Assembly (NCBI RefSeq): GCF_023101345.1 | Contig: NZ_CP095848.1 | Coordinates: forward strand, 2,549,297 to 2,613,296 | Origin: Hymenobacter sublimis | GTDB lineage: Bacteria; Bacteroidota; Bacteroidia; Cytophagales; Hymenobacteraceae | Reading direction: 5' to 3' | Length of the DNA: 64,000 nt | In this document: positions 18,894 to 28,011 of the stretch, one piece after another | Layout of the letters: each line of letters opens with the position of its first letter | Position numbering within the stretch: the first letter of the stretch is position 1 | The notes under the pieces: generated by a model | Database searches by the model: none | Told to the model about the DNA's origin: nothing | What the model saw: the letters and a program-made list of their open reading frames with translations, nothing else | Made by a program: the position numbers and the translations under genes

Positions 18894-20390
18894 ATGCGTT
18901 TTACTACCCTACTAGCGGGCCTGGGCCTGACGACGACTCTGTTATCGGCCTGCACCCGCAGCAGTGCGCCCGCCGCTTCCCGTGCGCCGGGCGAGCCGCT
19001 CCTGAGTGCCATTCAGGAGGCGGAGGTGCGCCGCGACTTGTTTGCCCTGGCCGACGACAAGTTCCGGGGCCGCCGGGCCGGCACCGCCGACGAGCTGCGG
19101 GCCGCCATTTGGGTGGCCGAGCGCGCCCGCGAAGCCGGCCTGGAGCCCGCCGGCGACGAGGGCACGTATTTTCAGTTTTACCCCTTGCGGCGGGTTACGG
19201 TGGCCGCTTCCACCCGTCTTACCGTCGGCGGCAAGCCCTTGAGCTTGTGGAAAGATGCCTGGGTAACTACCCCGCTCAACGCCCGCCTCGATGGCCCGGT
19301 GGTTTGGCTTAACTCTCTGGCTGACACCGTGCGCCAGAACCTGCGCGGCAAAATTGTGGCCATGCCCTTGCTGCCACCTACCCCCCTGCCGGCCCCGAAG
19401 ATGAGCTTGTGGGCCATGCGCTATACCCTGGCCGGCATCGGGCAGCAAAGCGCCGCCCTGCGCACGCGCGGAGTAGCCGGCATTATTCTGGCGGCCAATG
19501 CCACCGCTGAGCCCAGCCTGGAGTTTGTGGGCCACCGCTACCAGGATGGCCTCTACCTGCTGCCTTCCATGCCCCTGCCCACCTCCCCGGTGCCGGTGCT
19601 GCTGGTGCGCCAGGCCGTGGCCGCCCAACTGCAAGCCCGCGGGGCCCGGCTCCAGGCGGAGCTGGTTGCCAACGACTACGAGTACCCTTCCATGAATGTG
19701 GTGGCCCGCGCCCCCGGCACCGACCCTACCCGCCGCACGGAGCACGTACTTTTCAGCGGCCACCACGACCACGACGGCATCGGAGCGCCCGTAGCTGGCG
19801 ACTCCATCTGGAACGGGGCCGACGACAATGCCACGGTGAGCGTGGCGTTGCTGGCCATTGGCCGGGCCTGGAAGCAGCGGCCAGGCGCCCGCTCGGCCTT
19901 GTTTGTCTGGCACGGGGCCGAGGAGCGGGGGCTGCTGGGCTCGCGCTGGTACGCCGAGCACCCCACGGTGGCCAAGGCCTCCATTGTGGCCGTGCTGAAC
20001 GGCGACATGATGGGCCGCAACGCCCCCGACTCGGCGGCCTTGCTGGGCTCCACCCCGCCCCACCGCAACTCCAAAGCCCTGGTAGACATGGCGCTAAAGG
20101 CCAACGAGAACCACACCAAATTCGCCCTCGATAACTCCTGGGACGACGCCAAGCACCCCGAGGGCTGGTATTTCCGCTCCGACCACCTACCCTACGCCCG
20201 GGCGGGCATTCCGGCCCTGTTCTTCACCACCCTGCTTCACCCCGACTACCACACGCCCCGCGACGAAGCCTCGCGCATTGACGTAGCCAAGCTGACTCGC
20301 ATGACCCGCTGGATGTACGCCACCGGCTGGGCCGTTTCGGCTGCGCCCGAGCGCGTAACCGTAGACCCCGACTTCAAGCTGGAGCGGTAG
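18894..20390 (+). CDS. M28-family metallopeptidase, lipoprotein
   Basis: A 498-residue secreted aminopeptidase-type enzyme. It starts with a lipoprotein signal peptide whose lipobox is LLSAC (Cys20), so it should be anchored in the envelope. A PA-like insert spans roughly residues 110-260. The catalytic M28 domain shows the two-zinc ligands: H290 and D292 in SGHHDHDG, D310 in GADDN, the general base and ligand E343/E344 in GAEERG, D371 in LNGDMMG and the final His in HPDYHTPRD. Monocistronic, followed by a hairpin terminator. Confidence 0.92.
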   Translation: MRFTTLLAGLGLTTTLLSACTRSSAPAASRAPGEPLLSAIQEAEVRRDLFALADDKFRGRRAGTADELRAAIWVAERAREAGLEPAGDEGTYFQFYPLRRVTVAASTRLTVGGKPLSLWKDAWVTTPLNARLDGPVVWLNSLADTVRQNLRGKIVAMPLLPPTPLPAPKMSLWAMRYTLAGIGQQSAALRTRGVAGIILAANATAEPSLEFVGHRYQDGLYLLPSMPLPTSPVPVLLVRQAVAAQLQARGARLQAELVANDYEYPSMNVVARAPGTDPTRRTEHVLFSGHHDHDGIGAPVAGDSIWNGADDNATVSVALLAIGRAWKQRPGARSALFVWHGAEERGLLGSRWYAEHPTVAKASIVAVLNGDMMGRNAPDSAALLGSTPPHRNSKALVDMALKANENHTKFALDNSWDDAKHPEGWYFRSDHLPYARAGIPALFFTTLLHPDYHTPRDEASRIDVAKLTRMTRWMYATGWAVSAAPERVTVDPDFKLER

Positions 20391-20420
20391 TTCGCTTAAC
20401 CCTAGTATTCGTCAGTCCTC

Positions 20421-20455
20421 AAAGCCCGGCTTCCTGATTCAGGGAGTCGGGCTTT
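20421..20455 (+). terminator. hairpin terminator after M28 peptidase
   Basis: AAAGCCCG at 20421-20428 pairs with CGGGCTTT at 20448-20455, and the stem extends inward with G-T pairs. It lies 31 bp after the peptidase stop. The T tract is short. Confidence 0.7.
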
Positions 20456-20676
20456 GTGCATGAGTCAGTTGCCAACCACGGCGCTGGTGCCTGCGCCCCA
20501 GCTGCTGCACCTAGCTATTAATACCTTGTACTTCCGATGCGCCGCCGCTTACACGCGCGACCTAAACCCTTCAGCCACTTGCATTAAGGAAAATTACTCT
20601 ATATATTATTCCTGAAATAAACCGCCTAACCTCACTGCCTTCGACTTATACTTTTCCACCTTCATTTCCCCGCTTT

Positions 20677-21528
20677 ATGAAGAATCTACTGGTACCCACA
20701 GATTTTTCACCCACTGCTCACAACGCCTTTGAGCTTGCCCTGCAGGTAGCCCGGCGCACCGGCGGCCAGGTTACCCTGCTGCACGTAGTGGACCTACCAG
20801 AAACGGCGCGGTATGCCACCACGGGCGGGCTGGCGGGCGGAGGCGGCCTCAATGATGTGTACACCCTCAAGCTCCTGCAGGTGGTGAAGCGCCGCATGCA
20901 CGAGCTGATGGCCGAGGCTCAGCGCACCTTTCCCGGCGTGCAGGTGCAGGACCTGATGCATACGGCGGCCTTTGACGACGCAGTGCTCGATACCATACGG
21001 GACCGGAAGATTGATTTAGTGGTGATGGGCACCAAGGACCATCACGCCTGGCAGCACGTGTTTACCGGTTCGCGCACGGAGCACGTGGTACGGTTGGCTT
21101 CCTGCCCCGTTCTGACGGTAAAGCACCCGGCCCCAAATTTCGAAGTGCGGCATATTGTCTTTGCCTCTGATTTTTCGGCCGAAGCGGACCTGGCCATTTC
21201 AAGCCTGCGGCAGGTGCAGGAGGTGTTTCCGGAGGCTCTGCTCCACCTGCTCGACGTCGTCTCGGACCCGGGCCAGCACGACAAGGCCATGCTGCGCATT
21301 CACCACTTCGCCGACCGCCACCAACTAACTCATTATGAGCCCGACGTATTTGCCGCTCCCAACGCCAGCGCCGGCATTCCGCGCTTTGCCGAGCAGGCCC
21401 ACGCCGACTTGGTGGTGATGCTGACCCACGGTCGGGCCGGGCTGAGCCACTTTTTTCAGGGTAGCATTTCCGAGAGTGTTTCCTTGCACGCGGCTTCCCC
21501 AGTTCTCACTTTTCACGCCCAGGCGTAG
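20677..21528 (+). CDS. universal stress protein, tandem UspA domains
   Basis: A 283-residue cytoplasmic protein with two UspA domains (about 1-150 and 155-283). Domain 1 begins MKNLLVPTDFSPTAHNAFELAL and ends with the nucleotide-binding pattern MGTKDHHAWQHVFTGSRTEHV then SCPVLTVK. Domain 2 begins HIVFASDFS and ends LTHGRAGLSHFFQGSISESV then SPVLTFHA. The glycines of the ATP-binding loop are present in both halves in variant form. Preceded by an AT-rich block at about 20585-20615 that could hold its promoter. Likely a general stress-survival protein. Confidence 0.9.
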   Translation: MKNLLVPTDFSPTAHNAFELALQVARRTGGQVTLLHVVDLPETARYATTGGLAGGGGLNDVYTLKLLQVVKRRMHELMAEAQRTFPGVQVQDLMHTAAFDDAVLDTIRDRKIDLVVMGTKDHHAWQHVFTGSRTEHVVRLASCPVLTVKHPAPNFEVRHIVFASDFSAEADLAISSLRQVQEVFPEALLHLLDVVSDPGQHDKAMLRIHHFADRHQLTHYEPDVFAAPNASAGIPRFAEQAHADLVVMLTHGRAGLSHFFQGSISESVSLHAASPVLTFHAQA

Positions 21529-21606
21529 GCCGGCGCTGGGGGCGGCCAAGCAAGGATCGGGAGTTTTCGGCTCGTAAAAGCTGGAGGTGCACATGGTTGA
21601 TAACCG

Positions 21607-21648
21607 AAATACGCATTTATCCCGCGCTAAATCAGTAGAAACCCGGGA
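21607..21648 (+). promoter_or_regulatory. conserved upstream motifs of small orphan gene
   Basis: AAATACGCATTT at 21607-21618 is one base from the palindrome found at 60658-60669. ATCAGTAGAAACCCGGGA at 21631-21648 matches 35506-35523 at 17 of 18 positions; both copies lie 60-80 bases before the two paralogous small genes. Possible shared regulator site or promoter; the function is inferred from conservation only. Confidence 0.5.
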
Positions 21649-21724
21649 GCTAGAACGGTCAATTTGGTGTCTATCTTTCAGAACGAAATAAGCCAACTTT
21701 TTCTTCCGCTCCTCCTATACAACC

Positions 21725-22045
21725 ATGACTGTTCCGACTGCTACTATTGATCTGCAACTGCACCTTGTGCCGGCTGGCTGCCGCCTTGATTTTCCTCGGC
21801 AAGCGGGCCGCTTTGCTTACGTGTACCGCCGCCAGGCCAACCAGGAATGGAAGTGCATTGCTCATAATGCCTGTAGCCCCCACATTGACCGCACCGTTCC
21901 CACCGGCAGCGGCCGCATCGACTACCTGGTTTGCTACTGCGACGCGGCCGGTACCATCACGGAAGCTACTCCCGTGGTGCAGACCTACCCCGCCCCCCTG
22001 CTGCATCATAACTCGGCGGCTACCGCCGGCGCTCGGCCGGCTTAG
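21725..22045 (+). CDS. small orphan protein, paralogue of 35589-35897
   Basis: A 106-residue protein of no family I recognise. It shares with the product at 35589 the pattern LHLVPAG-RLDF then AG-FAYVYRRQANQEWKC and NACSP, about half the positions overall. There is no signal peptide or membrane segment. The FAYVYRRQANQEWKC core looks like beta strands with exposed aromatic residues. Its promoter region also shares an 18-nt motif with the paralogue. Convergent with the M61 peptidase gene across a strong terminator. I cannot assign a function. Confidence 0.7.
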   Translation: MTVPTATIDLQLHLVPAGCRLDFPRQAGRFAYVYRRQANQEWKCIAHNACSPHIDRTVPTGSGRIDYLVCYCDAAGTITEATPVVQTYPAPLLHHNSAATAGARPA

Positions 22046-22062
22046 CAGGCTCCGCACCGCAA

Positions 22063-22100
22063 CAAAAAGCCCCGGTAACTTGCGTTGCCGGGGCTTTTTG
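22063..22100. terminator. bidirectional terminator
   Basis: CAAAAAGCCCCGG (22063-22075) pairs perfectly with CCGGGGCTTTTTG (22088-22100) around a 12-nt loop, with T5 on both strands. It serves the small orphan gene on the plus strand and the M61 gene on the minus strand. Confidence 0.9.
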
Positions 22101-22121
22101 TCTGATTAGCTGAACCCCGTC

Positions 22122-23921
22122 TTACAGGTTCTTTAGCCACACTTGGCGCAGGGCCAGTTGGGCGGGCGTGGCGGCGGGGTCCTGGGTGAAGACGTAACGC
22201 TTCACGTCCTCGGTGCTACCCAACTTCACCCGTATCGTCTGCTCTTGGCCGTTGCGGCTGATGGTCAGGGGCAGCTCGGAGCCGGGGGGACGGGTGGCTA
22301 CCCGGCGCAGGGCCGTGAAGTCGTTGCGCACGCCATCCACGGCCAGCAGCTGGTCGCCCACCTGCACCCCGGCGGCCTGTAGTGGGCCACCTACCCGGGT
22401 GAAATACACGTTGTTGTCGCGCGGGGCCAGGCCAACCTGCCCTAGAGTTGCCACCTGCTTGCCGGTGTGCACAATGGGCTCGTAGCGCACCCCCACTTTG
22501 CTGTAGTACTCCTGCAAGGGCAAGGGCTCGGCGTTCTGCACGTAGCGCTTAAAGAAGTCTCCAATTTCCGGGTAGGTCATCTTGGTGAAGTCCTGGAAGA
22601 AGTTTTTCTCGCTGATGGGCTTGTTGGGGCCGTACTGCTTGGCCAGCTCCAGCAGCACGTCGCGCAGGCCGCGCTTGCCCCCGCTCAGCTCCAGCAAGCG
22701 CAGATCCAGCAGGCCAGCTGTGAGGGCCCCGCGCTGGTAGATGTTGCCGTACTGGCGCTGCCCCTCGTCGCTGAACGAGTTCAGGCCCAGGCGGCTAAGG
22801 CTATACGTGGTATCGGTGCGGGTGCGGTCGTACTGCACCTTGTCGTGCAGCATGCTCAGGTAATCATCCAGGGGAACCAGGCCGCCACGCAGCTGCATCA
22901 TGTGCGAGGCCCACTCGGTGGTGCCTTCGTACAGCCAGAGGTGCTCCGAGCCAGTAGGCTGCACAAAGTTGAACTGCTCAATTACCTCGGAGTGGATGTT
23001 GAGCGGGGTCATGACGTGGAAGAATTCGTGGGCCGCAATGTCCACCACCCCCTGCGCCGACTCAGGCGTGAGCGGCTGCTCGGGCAGCACGTATTCTGAG
23101 CTGTAAGAGTGTTCCCAAGCCCCGGCCGAGCGGTCGGCGAAGTGATAGAGGAAGGCGTAGCGGTTCACCGGCAGCTGCCCCCCGAAGAAGCTCTGAGCGG
23201 CGTTGAGCATTTTCTGCATGTAGCCCAGCAGGGGTTCAGCCTGCACCTTATCGGTAGCGGAGTAGCAGTATAGGGCCACGTCGGCGTTGCCAAGCTTGGT
23301 GGAGGCTTCCGTCAGGCGGCCCAGCAGAATGGGCGAGTCCACGGCGTGGTCGTAGTCCTGCAGGTGGTAGTAACCGTCCTTGTCAGCTTGCAGCACCGAG
23401 CCGGCTTTCCAGCCGCTGGGGTACTCCAGTTTCAGGCGCAGGGGCTTATTCTGCATGCCCTGGGGGTAGCCCAGCAGGGTTTGGCCGTTGAGCAGGGCGT
23501 GGTCGGTTTCCAGCGAAGAGCCGCACATGCGGTAGATAGGATGCTCCTTTACCGGGGTATCCCAGGTTTCGGCAATGGTGTAGCGGATTTCGCGGGTTTT
23601 CTCGGGCTGGCTGAGCTGCCACTGGTTGGTAGAAACCTGCTTGGCTTCCAGAGGCTTGCCCTTGTCGTCGAAGGCCTGAAAGTTGCTCACGAAGCGGCCC
23701 ATGTCCATGACCTGGTAGGTGCCGGGCGCAGTGGCAGCAAACTGGTAGGTAGCCTGGTCTTTCTTGAGCTTGGGCAGCAGCAACTTTACCTGAAAGGCGT
23801 TGCTGTTGGCGGCTGGGTCCATGCTCACGGTGTACGTTAGCTCGCGGGGGGCTTTGGCCAGCACCGGCGCGGCCAGGGCCAGCAGGGCGGCCACGGCAGC
23901 CGGACGAAAAATGGATGTCAT
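22122..23921 (-). CDS. M61-family glycyl aminopeptidase with PDZ domain
   Basis: A 599-residue secreted metallopeptidase. Residues 1-22 are a signal peptide ending ALAAPVLA. An N-terminal beta domain is followed by the gluzincin core with HEFFH at 298-302 and the third zinc ligand in LWLYEGTTEW near 332. A PDZ domain occupies about 495-575 (VGGPLQAAGVQVGDQLLAVDG). This order is that of M61 enzymes, which remove N-terminal glycine or similar residues. Periplasmic or surface location is expected. Monocistronic between a terminator and a divergent small gene. Confidence 0.92.
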   Translation of the reverse strand: MTSIFRPAAVAALLALAAPVLAKAPRELTYTVSMDPAANSNAFQVKLLLPKLKKDQATYQFAATAPGTYQVMDMGRFVSNFQAFDDKGKPLEAKQVSTNQWQLSQPEKTREIRYTIAETWDTPVKEHPIYRMCGSSLETDHALLNGQTLLGYPQGMQNKPLRLKLEYPSGWKAGSVLQADKDGYYHLQDYDHAVDSPILLGRLTEASTKLGNADVALYCYSATDKVQAEPLLGYMQKMLNAAQSFFGGQLPVNRYAFLYHFADRSAGAWEHSYSSEYVLPEQPLTPESAQGVVDIAAHEFFHVMTPLNIHSEVIEQFNFVQPTGSEHLWLYEGTTEWASHMMQLRGGLVPLDDYLSMLHDKVQYDRTRTDTTYSLSRLGLNSFSDEGQRQYGNIYQRGALTAGLLDLRLLELSGGKRGLRDVLLELAKQYGPNKPISEKNFFQDFTKMTYPEIGDFFKRYVQNAEPLPLQEYYSKVGVRYEPIVHTGKQVATLGQVGLAPRDNNVYFTRVGGPLQAAGVQVGDQLLAVDGVRNDFTALRRVATRPPGSELPLTISRNGQEQTIRVKLGSTEDVKRYVFTQDPAATPAQLALRQVWLKNL

Positions 23922-24117
23922 GCGGAGAAAATGGAGAATTAAAAAGGGAACGTGGGCTACTGACGCGCAACGGAGCGGGCGGTTGCGCTCAGCCCCACGA
24001 AGCTACTGGTTTGCGACCGACTACCCCAGCCGCGCCACCTCAACATAACCTCCCGAGCCCATAGCAGTACACAAGAGTAAGCTCAGGCTGCATTTCTCGC
24101 TTCTTTCCCTTTCTGCC

Positions 24118-24381
24118 ATGTCCTCCACTCCCACCCCCGATACCAACCCCACCCAGCTGCTGCGCTACCGCCTGCAGATTCCTACCCTCACCGACGCCGA
24201 CAGCATTGGCCGGGCGCGTCAGCTCCTTATGGGTCTGGGCCTGATTGTAGACCGCATCGAAGATGGCGAAGCGGAAGTAGCCGTGGTAGCCGCCGCCGAA
24301 AACCCCGGTCCGGAAGGCATCCGGCAGGCCCTAACCAAAGGCGGGTTTGCGGTGCAAGATATTACGGCTGAGGGCAGCTAA
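24118..24381 (+). CDS. small hypothetical protein
   Basis: An 87-residue protein. After a Pro/Thr-rich start, residues 15-85 show a strand-helix-strand-strand-helix-strand rhythm (RYRLQIPTL, RARQLLMGLG, LIVDRIED, EAEVAVVAA, IRQALTKGG, FAVQDITA), like the ferredoxin-like fold of heavy-metal-associated domains but without the CxxC metal site. Divergent from the M61 gene. Function unknown. Confidence 0.65.
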   Translation: MSSTPTPDTNPTQLLRYRLQIPTLTDADSIGRARQLLMGLGLIVDRIEDGEAEVAVVAAAENPGPEGIRQALTKGGFAVQDITAEGS

Positions 24382-24613
24382 GCTGGTTCTTTGGTAGGGG
24401 CCGCTCTATGTAGCCAGCTGAGTTCTGACCCTGTAGCAACCGGGTTAGGCAACGTACTTGCCGCATAACCGCTACTGCACGCTTTTTGGTTTGCTCACGC
24501 GGCGCCGTGTAGGCCAAAAAACTTTCTGACCGAGCGGTATTTTATCAGTATTGTTGTAGCTGGCCGTGGTAGTGCATACCGAGGTTCTATAGGTTTTACT
24601 GTCAATTTTCCCT

Positions 24614-27250
24614 GTGCCTGACTTCTCCGACTCTGCGTTTCCCTCACCTGAAATAGGGGCTACGTTCCCGCTTGATGAGTTGGTGCAGGGGCTGTTTGAT
24701 GTTTCCCTGACGGGTATTGCGCTTTACAAGCCCGTGTACGACCAGGCTGGCAGCGGCGAAATCGTGGATTTTACTATTGAGCTGCTCAGCCCCAAGGCCC
24801 AGCAAATTCTGGGGCTGCCGGCCCGGCCCCCGGAAACCTACCTGCAGCTGTACCCTCATACCCGGCCCACGGGCGTTTTCGACTTTCACTGCCGGGCGTA
24901 TACCTCTGGGCAGCCGGAGCGCTTCAGCGTTAACTACCAGGGCGACGGGCTCGACAACTATTTCCACCTCTCGGCCCGGCGGGTAGGAACGGGCCTGCTC
25001 GTCAGCTTTACCGATACGGCCGACCAGTCGCGGACCGCCGTGGAGCAGGCCCTGCGCGCTAGCCAGGCCCGGGAGCAAGCTGCCCGTACCGAGGCTGAAA
25101 CCCAGCGCAACCGCCTGCACCACCTGTTCATGCAGGCGCCGGCCATGATTACCATTTTCGAAGGCCCGGAGCACGTTTTCAAGCTCGTCAACCCCCTGTA
25201 TCAGGCGCTGGTGGGGGAGCGGCCCCTTCTGGGCAAGCCCATCCGGGAAGCCATGCCGGAGCTGGCCGGACAGCCGATATTTGACCTGCTGGACGCGGTG
25301 TACCACACCGGCGAATCGTTTTACGCCACCGAAATGCAGGTGCAGCTCGACCACGACAATACGGGCGGGCTGGGCCAGCGCTACTACAACTTTATCTACC
25401 AAGCCACCCGCAACTTAGTCGGTGCTGTGGATGGCATTCTGGTGTTTGCTTACGAGGTAACGGAGCAGGTCACGGCCCGCCGCCGGGTGGAGCTCAGCGA
25501 GGAACGGCTGGCCGAGGCCAATGAGGAGCTGGCCTCCATTAATGAGGAGCTAATGGCGACCAACGAGGAGCTGCAGGCGGCTAACCTGGAGATTCTGACC
25601 ACCAACAACGAGCTGGAGCACCGCGTGGCCGCCCGCACCCAAGAAGCGCACCTGGCGCAGGCCGAGGCCGAGCGCCAACGCGCCCGTCTGGAGCGGTTTT
25701 TTATGCAGGCGCCGGCGGCTATTTGCGTGCTAGATGGGCCTCAGCTGGTGTTCGAGCTGGTAAACCCTGGGTACCAGGAGCTGTTTCCGGGGCGCAGCTT
25801 GCTGGGCAAGCCCATTCTGGAGGCCCTGCCCGAAATTGAAGACCATACGGTGTACCGTACCTTCCGGCAGGTGTACGAAACAGGCGTTACCCACCAGGAA
25901 GTCGGCATTCATATCCCGCTGATTCGGGCCGAGGATGGGCAGTTGGAGGATCGGTACTTTACTTACATTCAACAGCCCCGCTACGATGAGCACGGGCGCA
26001 TTGATGGGGTGCTGGCGTTTGCCTACGAGGTAACAGACCTGGTGCGGACCCGCCGCCAAGTGGAGCACAGCGAGCTGGCCTTCCGAACCCTGACCAACGC
26101 CATTTCCAACCTGGTCTGGACGACTACCTCCGCCGGGGATGCGGAGTACCACAACGAGCAGTGGTACGCCTACACCGGCAGCACCCCGGCCCAAACGAAC
26201 GGCCAAGGCTGGATGACCTTCTTCCACCCCCACGACCTGCCCCTGATGCAACAGCACTGGCAGACGGCCCTGGCCACCGGCAACCCCTACCAGGTGGAGG
26301 CGCGCCTGCGCCGGGCCGACGGGACTTACCGCTGGTTTCTGGTGCGGGCCCTGGCCCTGCGCGACGAAAACGGGCAGCCCATCCGGTGGTTCGGGACCAA
26401 CACGGATATTCACCAGCAGAAAGAGCTGACCGAAGCCCTGGCCCTGGCCAGTAAAAAACTCGCTACCACCAACAAAGAGCTGCGGGAAGCCAATGCCAAA
26501 GCCCTGGCCGCCAACCTGCAACTTGGCCACACCAACGAGCAGCTCACCCGCATCAATCAGGACCTGGACAACTTCGTGTACACGGCCTCCCACGACTTGC
26601 AGCAGCCGGTGCACAACATGGCCGGAGTATTTGAGGAGCTCAAGCGCACGGCCACCTTCCACGACCCCGACGCCGAGCGCCTCATGCAGATGTTTGAGGA
26701 CGCCCTGGGACAGATTCAGGCCACGATTCAGGGTCTGGCCCAGGTGGTACAGGCCGAGCGGCTGGCCCAGCGCTTTCCAACCGAAACCGTGGAGCTGCTC
26801 CCCCTGGCCCAGAGCGTTATTCAGAGTTTGCGCAACCAGGTGGAGGCCCAGCAGGCGCAGTTTGAGCTAGATTTCAGCTCCGTGCCGCGGGTAGTGTTTG
26901 CCCGTCTCAACCTGCAAAGCATCCTGTATAACCTGCTCAGCAACGCCCTCAAGTACGCCTACCCCGGCCGCCCGCCGGTGGTGCGGGCATTCACCAGCAA
27001 AACGGGCGCGGGCAACCCCTTGCTGGTGGTGCAAGACAACGGCCTGGGCCTGGACCTGGCACGGTTCGGCCCCGATTTGTTTACCATGTTCCGGCGCTTC
27101 CACGACCATGTGCCGGGCTCAGGGCTGGGGCTTTACCTCGTGAACCGCATTGCCCAGCAGGCCGGGGGCCACGTGGAAGTCAGTAGTACCGTGGGCCAGG
27201 GCACCACGTTCCGGATTCATTTGCCCGCCTCGGCCCTGCCCTCTGAATAG
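24614..27250 (+). CDS. multi-PAS hybrid-free sensor histidine kinase
   Basis: An 878-residue cytoplasmic kinase with no membrane segment. Four PAS-type domains can be seen at about 30-140, 165-290, 360-480 and 490-610; the second and third both start after FFMQAP or LFMQAP and look duplicated. Long coiled coils with NEEL-type repeats (residues about 295-350) link them. The phospho-accepting His660 is in TASHDLQQPVHNM (HisKA), followed by an HATPase domain with NLLSNALKYAYP, QDNGLGLDL and GSGLGLYLVNRI. Start is GTG at 24614; no upstream in-frame ATG exists. No receiver domain and no adjacent response regulator, so its partner is encoded elsewhere. Confidence 0.9.
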   Translation: MPDFSDSAFPSPEIGATFPLDELVQGLFDVSLTGIALYKPVYDQAGSGEIVDFTIELLSPKAQQILGLPARPPETYLQLYPHTRPTGVFDFHCRAYTSGQPERFSVNYQGDGLDNYFHLSARRVGTGLLVSFTDTADQSRTAVEQALRASQAREQAARTEAETQRNRLHHLFMQAPAMITIFEGPEHVFKLVNPLYQALVGERPLLGKPIREAMPELAGQPIFDLLDAVYHTGESFYATEMQVQLDHDNTGGLGQRYYNFIYQATRNLVGAVDGILVFAYEVTEQVTARRRVELSEERLAEANEELASINEELMATNEELQAANLEILTTNNELEHRVAARTQEAHLAQAEAERQRARLERFFMQAPAAICVLDGPQLVFELVNPGYQELFPGRSLLGKPILEALPEIEDHTVYRTFRQVYETGVTHQEVGIHIPLIRAEDGQLEDRYFTYIQQPRYDEHGRIDGVLAFAYEVTDLVRTRRQVEHSELAFRTLTNAISNLVWTTTSAGDAEYHNEQWYAYTGSTPAQTNGQGWMTFFHPHDLPLMQQHWQTALATGNPYQVEARLRRADGTYRWFLVRALALRDENGQPIRWFGTNTDIHQQKELTEALALASKKLATTNKELREANAKALAANLQLGHTNEQLTRINQDLDNFVYTASHDLQQPVHNMAGVFEELKRTATFHDPDAERLMQMFEDALGQIQATIQGLAQVVQAERLAQRFPTETVELLPLAQSVIQSLRNQVEAQQAQFELDFSSVPRVVFARLNLQSILYNLLSNALKYAYPGRPPVVRAFTSKTGAGNPLLVVQDNGLGLDLARFGPDLFTMFRRFHDHVPGSGLGLYLVNRIAQQAGGHVEVSSTVGQGTTFRIHLPASALPSE

Positions 27251-27432
27251 CAGCGGCAAACTGCCCTACCTCCGCTGCAGGTCAGGAACTAGCACTAGGT
27301 TCTCTGGACAAGTACAGCAACAGGTGGTAGGCAGAGCGCAATGAAGTGGTTGGCTGTTGCTGCCTATAAAATCGTTGCCGGGCGCACTGCCTGGGGCGAA
27401 TCGCAAATAGTTAAACGACTGTTTATTAACAC

Positions 27433-27478
27433 AAAAGGAGCGTCATACCGAGGTGTAACCGGGGTATGACGCTCCTTT
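27433..27478. terminator. bidirectional terminator
   Basis: AAAAGGAGCGTCATACC at 27433-27449 pairs with GGTATGACGCTCCTTT at 27463-27478. It sits between the convergent kinase and DUF3140 genes, in a 302-bp gap that otherwise shows nothing. Confidence 0.85.
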
Positions 27479-27552
27479 GTATAGTTGTTCGCACCACCTC
27501 TGTACAAGCTCACAGCTTGATGAGTGGGTAGGGCGAGCGTATTTGTATTCTG

Positions 27553-27903
27553 TTACTTGTCCTTGAGCGGATCGTGGCCCCAGTTCATGAGGGAGTAGCG
27601 CCACCGCGACGTTTCTACGTCTTCCTTGGCGTGGGGGCCCTGGGCCAGGTGCCGGCTTACGTAGCTGTGTACCTTGTGCATGTGCTGCTCGTCGGCGTCC
27701 GTTAGGTCGGCTTTTTTCTTGCGCAGAATTTCTACGATTCGCTCCCCGGAGTGGTGGCCGATGCTGGTCCCGTCGCCGCTGTCCTGGCCTACGGACCGGG
27801 ATTCCTCGGTTTTCAGCCACTTCTCGATTTCGGCGGCAGTCATGTTTACGTTGCGCTTGAACTCCGCGTATACGTCGGCACTGGGGGTGGATTTGGTGGT
27901 CAT
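27553..27903 (-). CDS. DUF3140 family protein
   Basis: A 116-residue protein matching DUF3140 along its whole length: EFKRNVNMTAAEIEKWLKTE, SVGQDSGDG, GHHSGERIVEILRKKKADLT, HMHKVHSYVSRHLAQGP and the conserved end WRYSLMNWGHDPLK. The family is small, cytoplasmic and of unknown function, and is often annotated as a possible DNA-binding protein. Start ATG at 27903. It is 108 bp after the CheB gene on the same strand and may share its transcript. Confidence 0.9.
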   Translation of the reverse strand: MTTKSTPSADVYAEFKRNVNMTAAEIEKWLKTEESRSVGQDSGDGTSIGHHSGERIVEILRKKKADLTDADEQHMHKVHSYVSRHLAQGPHAKEDVETSRWRYSLMNWGHDPLKDK

Positions 27904-28011
27904 GGCGGGGGATGAAGGGTGAAAGCAGGAATACGCAGGCCGGAGTGGCCGGGCTACCTGTGTCTCAACGGCAACCGGAGTTCAACAGTTACTTTGGGGG
28001 CCCGTACCGTG